DNA of 5,691 nucleotides from Nanobdellota archaeon. Lineage in GTDB: Archaea > Nanobdellota > Nanobdellia > Pacearchaeales > GW2011-AR1. Within the stretch, counting starts at the first letter, position 1; every line of letters starts with the position of its first letter. The DNA lies in assembly GCA_018901675.1 (NCBI GenBank), contig JAHIEH010000043.1, positions 1 to 5,691 on the forward strand, written 5' to 3'. A program made the position numbers and the translations under genes. Shown here piece after piece: positions 1 to 4,386 of the stretch. The notes below the pieces were generated by a model. It saw nothing but the letters and a program-made list of their open reading frames with translations. It searched no databases and was not told the origin of the DNA.

Positions 1-6
1 ATATTC

Positions 7-14
7 TTATATAT
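7..14 (+). promoter_or_regulatory. Possible TATA box for the 29-codon + strand ORF
   Basis: TTATATAT lies with its centre about 28 bases before the ATG at 39. Archaeal TATA boxes usually sit about 25-27 bases before the transcription start, so this would give an almost leaderless mRNA. The alternative is a promoter left of the window, in which case the SD-like AGAGGGAT at 22-29 (9 bases before the ATG) would be part of the leader. The two readings exclude each other. AT-rich DNA produces such boxes by chance, so this is weak. Confidence 0.25.
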
Positions 15-38
15 CCTCAAAAGAGGGATAAATAAAAA

Positions 39-128
39 ATGAATTTAACAGATTGGATAAAAAAGTATTGGCCATTTATTTTAATTCTATTGTTGATATA
101 CATCCTTATCATAGGAGCAAAACCATAA
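39..128 (+). CDS. Small single-span membrane protein (29 aa), unknown function
   Basis: An ATG-to-TAA ORF of 29 codons that is short enough to be missed by gene callers. It starts MNLTDWIKKYWP, continues with about 16 uninterrupted hydrophobic residues rich in Ile and Leu, and ends GAKP. The layout is therefore a short basic, Trp-containing amphipathic lead followed by one membrane helix and almost no tail. An SD-like AGAGGGAT (22-29) lies 9 bases upstream, and a TATA-like TTATATAT lies about 28 bases upstream. It is the only + strand gene I accept and it converges on the 86-residue minus-strand gene. Its stop codon forms part of the left arm of an inverted repeat. I do not recognise the family; it is too short to assign and does not resemble SecE or Sec61-beta. 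Hydrophobic AT-rich codons can arise by chance, but a start signal, a clean helix and a stop at a structured junction together favour a real gene. Confidence 0.42.
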   Translation: MNLTDWIKKYWPFILILLLIYILIIGAKP

Positions 129-180
129 TCTTATTTCTTCATCTACTAATATTTATCTCACTATAAGATTACATTAGTAG
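126..180. repeat. Two interleaved perfect inverted repeats at a convergent gene junction
   Basis: Repeat 1 is TAATCTTAT at 126-134 with ATAAGATTA at 163-171 (9 bp, no mismatch). Repeat 2 is CTACTAAT at 143-150 with ATTAGTAG at 173-180 (8 bp, no mismatch). The arms come in the order 1-2-1-2, so they interlock and cannot form two ordinary separate hairpins. Either they are alternative, mutually exclusive hairpins, or the RNA forms a pseudoknot-like fold. The single base between the last two arms makes a classical H-type pseudoknot sterically hard. Arm 1 contains the stop codon of the + strand microprotein, and the last arm overlaps the stop of the minus-strand 86-residue gene. Inverted repeats read the same on both strands, so a shared 3'-end or terminator role is the simplest idea. 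There is no strong T-run typical of archaeal terminators. Confidence 0.6.
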
Positions 181-434
181 CGAATAGACCCTGTAATTCT
201 ACATGTTTCTATCGGATGGGTAAGCATATATGTTTGAATCCCTACTTGAGACATAAAAGGACAAGAATAATTATAATTAGCAAATTTTGTAAGAATCTCT
301 CTTTCTTCTGTACTTAAGGTTGAATCCCCGTCCATAAATTCTTCATTTACCTTATTTATATCAAAATTAAATCTACTTGCTATATTCCCTACTTCTTTGC
401 TTAGGCTATATCCTTCAACTAAATTTCTTAACAT
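174..434 (-). CDS. Hypothetical protein, 86 aa, no recognised family
   Basis: I do not recognise this protein. It is soluble-looking, with no signal peptide or membrane helix. The first half is helix-prone and polar (roughly residues 8-54, ending in an STEEREILTKF segment). The second half is short, beta-prone and contains the only two cysteines (in SCPF and ETCR), too few for a zinc ribbon. Residues 12-33 (SKEVGNIASRFNFDINKVNEEF) faintly resemble a helix-turn-helix layout, but this is a guess. Codon use is like the neighbours (AGA arginine, A/T third positions), which supports a real gene. The ATG has no Shine-Dalgarno sequence, but a palindromic TATA-like element is centred 25 bases upstream, as expected for a leaderless archaeal transcript. 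It lies 52 bp after the DUF2073 gene, probably with separate transcription, and converges on the + strand microprotein. Confidence 0.55.
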   Translation of the reverse strand: MLRNLVEGYSLSKEVGNIASRFNFDINKVNEEFMDGDSTLSTEEREILTKFANYNYSCPFMSQVGIQTYMLTHPIETCRITGSIRY

Positions 435-453
435 AATTTTATTATAAAAATAG

Positions 454-465
454 AGTTTATAAACT
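454..465 (-). promoter_or_regulatory. Palindromic TATA-like element before the 86-aa gene
   Basis: AGTTTATAAACT is a perfect 12-bp palindrome in the 52-bp gap between the DUF2073 stop and the ATG at 434. Its core TTTATAAA fits an archaeal TATA box, and its centre is about 25 bases from the ATG, which predicts a transcript starting at or next to the start codon. Lack of any SD sequence before that ATG agrees with leaderless translation. A purine/A-rich stretch just upstream on the minus strand (AATATAA) could act as the TFB-recognition element. The symmetry could also serve a dimeric regulator, but nothing else supports that. Confidence 0.45.
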
Positions 466-486
466 TTATATTAATCGAAAATATAA

Positions 487-900
487 TCACCCCTTGAGCA
501 GCAGCTCAATTTTCTTAGGGTTTCTTTTCATCTCTTTTACTATTGTTGCAGGCCCTATAATTGTTATGGCATTTACATCTCCTCCTGTAAGGAGGTTTGC
601 AAGGCCGTATTTCATTTGATCATATATTCCGCTGTTGCCGTTTCCTGAAATCACTGCGAGTTCTATCCCCTTAAAATTTTTTATATGGTCAATCATCACC
701 ATTGTATCCCCGATAAGCCGGGTTTCTTCATCTGCAGAGAGTCTTCCCTGGAGAATTAAAATATTGTTTCCCAGAACTATCCCCAGTATTTTCTTTATTC
801 TCTGGTTGCTGTCCAGCTCTCTGATTTCAGAATAAGGGAGAAATTCTATTGAAAATCCTTTAATTCTCCCTAAATTTCTGCCTCTTTTTTCCTTAACCAT
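487..900 (-). CDS. DUF2073 family archaeal protein (137 aa)
   Basis: Recognised as a member of DUF2073, an archaeal family of unknown biochemical role. Family-like features in order: an N-terminal hydrophobic strand with FLPYSEI (residues 20-26), a helix with QRIKKILGIVLGNNILILQGRLSADEETRLIGDTM spread over residues 33-67, a FKGIELAVI strand (76-84), a Gly/Asn-rich loop SGNGNSGIYDQMKYG (85-99), and a C-terminal strand with ITIIGPA (112-118). The basic N-terminus (KEKRGRNLGRIKG) and basic C-terminal end suggest contact with nucleic acid or acidic surfaces; this is inference. No signal peptide or membrane segment, so cytoplasmic. The gene starts 28 bp after the Era-like GTPase stop with a strong SD (909-916), so the two are very probably one transcription unit. 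DUF2073 genes are known to sit next to this GTPase in many archaea, often with a DUF2072 zinc-ribbon gene, which is not seen here. Confidence 0.92.
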   Translation of the reverse strand: MVKEKRGRNLGRIKGFSIEFLPYSEIRELDSNQRIKKILGIVLGNNILILQGRLSADEETRLIGDTMVMIDHIKNFKGIELAVISGNGNSGIYDQMKYGLANLLTGGDVNAITIIGPATIVKEMKRNPKKIELLLKG

Positions 901-908
901 CTTATTTT

Positions 909-916
909 ATCATCTC
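909..916 (-). promoter_or_regulatory. Strong ribosome binding site of the DUF2073 gene
   Basis: On the minus strand GAGATGAT lies 8 bases before the ATG at 900. It differs by one base from GAGGTGAT, the core complementary to the archaeal 16S rRNA 3' end. It lies inside the 28-bp gap after the GTPase stop. An SD on the downstream gene and none on the GTPase gene is the usual archaeal pattern for a leaderless first gene followed by an internal operon gene. It also confirms the start codon choice. Confidence 0.7.
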
Positions 917-928
917 GCTTTTTTTAAT

Positions 929-1567
929 TTATACTTTTTTGCTCAACTTGAAGATTGATTCATAAAACTCTTCAAGATTATCCCCAAACCTTGCTGAAAT
1001 CCCGACAACATCATACTCTGGAAATGCAGCCTCTATCTTTTTAACATCCGCTTTTGCCAAGTCAACTTTATTCGCAGCAATCAAAACAGGGATTTTTCTT
1101 GCAACTAAATTCCCGATGATTGTGATATTCACTTGATTATACGGATTTTGTGTTGCATCCAGCACAACAACAACCATATCCATATCTTCAATCCATTTTA
1201 TTGATTCTACAACTCCCTGGGTCGCTTCTTTTGCTCTCTTTTTAGCATCCTTCTTTTTCAGCTTAAATTTCAAAAAATCTTCATAATCAATTTTTGTCGC
1301 AATTCCTGGCGTGTCTACAAGTTTAAAAGTCATTTTTTTCCCTTTGTAATCTATTTCAACTTTTTCCTTAAACTGCACACTCCTTGTTTCATGGGGAATT
1401 TTGCTGACTGTTCCTATCTCCTCTCCTGTGAAGTCTTTGCATATTCTGTTTGCAAGAGAAGTTTTGCCGGCATTAGGGGGCCCATAAAAGCCAAGTTTTA
1501 CTTCTTTTTTGCTTTTGAATATAGTTGAGAAGATTCTCTTAAAAAAGTTAGTTATTATTTTCACCAT
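929..1567 (-). CDS. Era-like GTP-binding protein, archaeal family paired with DUF2073
   Basis: A 212-residue TRAFAC-class GTPase with every nucleotide-binding motif: G1/Walker A GPPNAGKT (29-36), G2 threonine T61 in PHETR, G3 DTPG (85-88), G4 NKVD (166-169) and G5 SAR (191-193). Between G3 and G4 is a Lys-rich helical stretch (about 94-115, DYEDFLKFKLKKKDAKKR) followed by a conserved-looking GVVESIKW, which as far as I recall is normal for this archaeal family. Unlike bacterial Era there is no KH domain after the G domain, so an RNA-binding role cannot be assumed. Residues 1-22 (MVKIITNFFKRIFSTIFKSK) would make a basic amphipathic helix that could touch the membrane inner face. The product is expected to hydrolyse GTP; its target is unknown. 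There is no SD before the ATG, only a weak TATA-like TTTTAATA about 22 bases upstream, so a leaderless mRNA is likely. The DUF2073 gene follows 28 bp downstream. Confidence 0.95.
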   Translation of the reverse strand: MVKIITNFFKRIFSTIFKSKKEVKLGFYGPPNAGKTSLANRICKDFTGEEIGTVSKIPHETRSVQFKEKVEIDYKGKKMTFKLVDTPGIATKIDYEDFLKFKLKKKDAKKRAKEATQGVVESIKWIEDMDMVVVVLDATQNPYNQVNITIIGNLVARKIPVLIAANKVDLAKADVKKIEAAFPEYDVVGISARFGDNLEEFYESIFKLSKKV

Positions 1568-1585
1568 ATTTTAAATTTTTTAATG

Positions 1586-1593
1586 TATTAAAA
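1586..1593 (-). promoter_or_regulatory. Possible TATA box for the GTPase-DUF2073 unit
   Basis: TTTTAATA on the minus strand is centred about 22 bases before the GTPase ATG, inside the 80-bp gap that follows the 877-aa gene. No SD is present, which suits a leaderless start. A second candidate, TTTAATAAA near 1609-1618, would leave a 20-base leader with no SD. The gap is extremely AT-rich, so the choice is uncertain. A 10-bp direct repeat (TTAAATTTTT at 1571-1580 and 1612-1621) also lies here and is probably just composition. Confidence 0.25.
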
Positions 1594-1647
1594 GATTGTC
1601 AAAGAGGTTTATTAAATTTTTCTGTGGTTGAATATGCTCTTTAGGTA

Positions 1648-4281
1648 TTATTGCCCCTTTCCTAATTTAATTTTGTCTAATGGGATAATTTCCATCATGC
1701 CCGTTCTTCTTCCGGAATACTTCTTCATCGCATATTTTATCTGCTCGGAATTCCATCCAACTTTCTTTAAATTATTTATAATCTCCCCCTCGCTCATCCC
1801 TTTATTTTTAGAGTTGTTTATATAAGTAAGAAGATTAAAAAGTTTGTTTCTATCTTTAAATAGATAGGTTTCATATTTTCTTTTGTACCACTCTTGCAAT
1901 ATCAAATAGACGACCAGCCCTATAGCCAATATCAAAAATATTATGATTATTGGTTTTGTCCATGAAGATTTTTCTGCTTGTGCAGTTGGTCTGCTTACCG
2001 AAAGTTTAGTCAGAGATGGTGAGACAACTGCGGGAATATCTTTGAACTCCACATTTTCGCTGGTGGAAAAGACAATTTTCCCAGAACTTGGAATCTTTAG
2101 ATACATAAAATCATTTTTTTCTTGCTCAGAATAACTTCCAATAAATTTTAAACTTTCTGATTTTGGGATTAGAAAATAAATATCTCCTTCAAAATCTTGT
2201 TTCTTTGTTATAGCAAATTCAAAAACATTCAAAATCGGCTCGCTTGAATGTTCAAGAACAGATGAAAATTCTTTGTAATCCATTTTTACATTTAAATTTT
2301 TATTATCCCAGTCAAGAATTGCATTAATGTATTCATCTTCATTTTGGCTGTAGTTTACACTGCTCCCGCTTATTTCTTTAAGAGTCGCTAAGTCTATATT
2401 CTCCCCCCTTGAATAAAAAGAAATGGATACGGCGCTTTTGCTTACAATAATTGACTTGGGAATTTTTAATTCCATTAAATCATTCATAATTGTTATGTAA
2501 TCATCATCACTTGCAGCTTCTATATACGCTCTCTGGAGTTCTGTTATTTTATCCTCTGAAGCTGTAAAATTTATTGCATTTTCTAGAGCTGTCTGATAAA
2601 CTGAAGTTAAGCTTTTTATCTGTGCCTTTGCCCTGCTCAAATCATCCAATTTTCTTTTTAGCGTGGCATTTACTGCATCTTTCGGCGAGCCTACAATTAT
2701 ACTGAATATTCTTGAAGTGGTGAGTAAATTGGAATGAGTTACCGTGACTTTTAACTCATAAGTGCCTATTTCATTATAAGTGTGAGTTATTTTGTTTACA
2801 GCAGTTGTTGTGTTTTCACCATCGCCAAAAGCCCAGTCATATTGGGTTACATTTGTTCCCTGTGCAGATACATTAACCCTAAATTCTGTTGGAATTGCCG
2901 CAGAAGTCATAGTGGGGCTTAGATAATCAATTTTGCTGACTTTCTCAACTGAAATTTCCTCCAAAAATATTCTTTCGCCATCAAGACTTAGTTCAAAATC
3001 TTCATCCCCAACACTGCTTGGAACAGAGAAATTTGCGGAATCTAATTGTAATTTTTGAAACTTCGAGCTTACTTTTACATTGCTCTCTACAATGTCATAA
3101 AATTGATTGGAGGTGATTAACCCTACTCCTCTTTTCTCATATCTTAATGCTAAATTAGAGATATTTATTGTTTGAGTTTTTCCAGAGCTGAAATTTATCG
3201 GGATAATGCATCCTGCTGAACAATCTCCATTATATTTAGTAAATATATAATCTGAGATAATTTCATTAAGAGAACTTCCATCTTGAAAGGCATTATTTAT
3301 TTCCATCTTTCCAAAAGCATCAAAACCTTTTCCAATTGCAAAAATTTGATAAGCCGCAGTTTCATCTTCTGCATATTCTGCAGGGTCTCCATAAAAACCG
3401 CATTTTATTGCAGGATCACCCTCCCCTCTTATTTGGTATTGCCCGTCTCCACTGCTTGAATGAATGCAAACATAATAATCTGCTCTTTTTGAAGTAGTAT
3501 AATTCAATTCACAGAAAATTTCCCCCCCTGCAGTTGAAGCTTCAGGCAGAGTGCATTCTGTATCAATTTCCTCTTCCTCTTCAGAATATAATGACATTTT
3601 CAAATTCTTGGAGCCGCTTATTTTTTTAACCCAGGCGCCCAGTTTAAAACCCGCAGATTCAGGCAATCTCATTCTCTGGCAATAACGATAGTCATTTTCA
3701 TTTGTTATAATATCAAACTCCCCATTTTCTGACCCAGGTATAAAACATCCATATTGTTTATTTGCGCAAATGGAGCTTGCACTTCCTAAAGATTTGTTAT
3801 TCTTAAAATCTGTTTTATTATCATTAAAAAAATCTATTTTTAATTGATTTGTGCAGGAAGGCAGTGCATCACTTGTTACATTAAACTTTATAGAAGAAAT
3901 TTCAGAAATGCTTCCTGCTAACTTCAGTCCAATTATTTTTGATTTTCCTGGCTCTAAACTGAAAGTTTTTGTTGTTTCTCCATTGCTCCCAGAGTAAGCG
4001 CTCTCGCAGTCAACAGGTGTGCAGTTGTAATCATAATCCGGGCTTAATTCTAAAAGTTCAATTAATGTTATTGAGTCCCCCTCGCTGGTTTCAAAAAGAG
4101 ATTTAGCAGGTTCGTCTTTTAGGCTTATGTTTATCCATCCCTTTATATTGTTACCTATCCCATATTCTGTTTCAATTTCATGAGATACTTTTCCAATACG
4201 AACTTCTGCAGAAGCAATGCTTGAAAAAATTAGAATTAAAACTGCTAATAATAAGCATATAGATACATATTTTAATTTCAT
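1648..4281 (-). CDS. Secreted, membrane-anchored PKD-domain surface protein (877 aa)
   Basis: A large type I membrane protein. A Sec signal peptide covers residues 1-25 (basic MKLK, a Leu/Ile-rich core, ASA cleavage before Glu26). The ectodomain has a beta-rich N-terminal part (26-180, several Cys), a Cys-containing beta-sandwich-like part (about 195-320) that might be lectin- or CBM-like (inference), and a PKD domain (about 452-530) with the hallmark YDWAFGDGEN and THTYNEIGTYELKVTV. A helical, possibly coiled-coil segment (536-606) and another beta-rich part (615-750) follow. About 15 NxS/T sequons in the ectodomain suggest archaeal N-glycosylation. A transmembrane helix at about 777-796 is followed by a basic cytoplasmic tail of about 80 residues. 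Within the tail, MSEGEIINNLKKVGWNSEQI (829-848) runs on into YAMKKY; this resembles the small helical GW-type motif seen in other membrane proteins of uncultivated archaea and bacteria. Role: probably envelope structure or adhesion; the ligand is unknown. The start is fixed by an SD (4287-4292). The N-terminal region resembles DPANN hypothetical proteins from memory only. Confidence 0.92.
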   Translation of the reverse strand: MKLKYVSICLLLAVLILIFSSIASAEVRIGKVSHEIETEYGIGNNIKGWINISLKDEPAKSLFETSEGDSITLIELLELSPDYDYNCTPVDCESAYSGSNGETTKTFSLEPGKSKIIGLKLAGSISEISSIKFNVTSDALPSCTNQLKIDFFNDNKTDFKNNKSLGSASSICANKQYGCFIPGSENGEFDIITNENDYRYCQRMRLPESAGFKLGAWVKKISGSKNLKMSLYSEEEEEIDTECTLPEASTAGGEIFCELNYTTSKRADYYVCIHSSSGDGQYQIRGEGDPAIKCGFYGDPAEYAEDETAAYQIFAIGKGFDAFGKMEINNAFQDGSSLNEIISDYIFTKYNGDCSAGCIIPINFSSGKTQTINISNLALRYEKRGVGLITSNQFYDIVESNVKVSSKFQKLQLDSANFSVPSSVGDEDFELSLDGERIFLEEISVEKVSKIDYLSPTMTSAAIPTEFRVNVSAQGTNVTQYDWAFGDGENTTTAVNKITHTYNEIGTYELKVTVTHSNLLTTSRIFSIIVGSPKDAVNATLKRKLDDLSRAKAQIKSLTSVYQTALENAINFTASEDKITELQRAYIEAASDDDYITIMNDLMELKIPKSIIVSKSAVSISFYSRGENIDLATLKEISGSSVNYSQNEDEYINAILDWDNKNLNVKMDYKEFSSVLEHSSEPILNVFEFAITKKQDFEGDIYFLIPKSESLKFIGSYSEQEKNDFMYLKIPSSGKIVFSTSENVEFKDIPAVVSPSLTKLSVSRPTAQAEKSSWTKPIIIIFLILAIGLVVYLILQEWYKRKYETYLFKDRNKLFNLLTYINNSKNKGMSEGEIINNLKKVGWNSEQIKYAMKKYSGRRTGMMEIIPLDKIKLGKGQ

Positions 4282-4286
4282 CTTTT

Positions 4287-4292
4287 TCCTCT
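4287..4292 (-). promoter_or_regulatory. Ribosome binding site of the 877-aa surface protein
   Basis: AGAGGA on the minus strand, 5 bases before the ATG at 4281. It agrees with the signal peptide beginning exactly at this start. A TATA-like TATAAAAG overlaps it (4291-4298) but is too near the ATG to act as the promoter. AT-rich sequence around 4310-4331 is a better place for the TATA box and would give a leader of about a dozen bases that keeps the SD. Confidence 0.6.
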
Positions 4293-4302
4293 TTTATATT
4301 CT

Positions 4303-4383
4303 AGACTAATTTATTTGATTTAATTAATATCTCGCCGTAATTTTTAATTCAATTATCTTCTCCCCTCATTAATCCATTAGTCT
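4303..4383. repeat. 8-bp inverted repeat spanning the gap between the two surface-protein genes
   Basis: AGACTAAT at 4303-4310 and ATTAGTCT at 4376-4383 are perfect reverse complements, 65 bases apart, within the 105-bp non-coding gap (4282-4386). One arm lies just after the stop of the Cys-rich gene and the other just before the SD of the 877-aa gene. The arms share ACTAAT/ATTAGT with the second repeat at 143-180. The loop is long and the stem short, so a folded structure is doubtful. The gap holds no clear T-rich terminator on the minus strand, so readthrough from the upstream gene is possible. Confidence 0.35.
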
Positions 4384-4386
4384 CAT

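Noticed and set aside
404..408. Hypothesis that the surface protein is a classical sortase (LPXTG) substrate; the positions are residues of the Cys-rich protein
   Set aside because: The essential Thr is replaced by Phe, and archaea rarely have class A sortases. Kept only as a looser sorting-signal idea.
494..509. Hairpin TTGAGC-AGCA-GCTCAA at the end of the DUF2073 gene
   Set aside because: It is a perfect 6-bp stem, but it is made by the codons for ELLLK, lies before the stop and is not followed by a strong T-run, so a terminator role is not convincing.
635..835. 66-codon + strand ORF opposite the DUF2073 gene
   Set aside because: Shadow of a clearly recognised gene; low-complexity Ser/Ile content and no start signal.
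1571..1621. 10-bp direct repeat TTAAATTTTT before the GTPase gene
   Set aside because: Pure A/T sequence in a very AT-rich gap. Such repeats are expected by chance.
1628..2134. Two + strand ORFs opposite the 3' part of the 877-aa gene
   Set aside because: Antisense to the membrane helix and tail of a well-supported gene; no ribosome site or recognisable domain.
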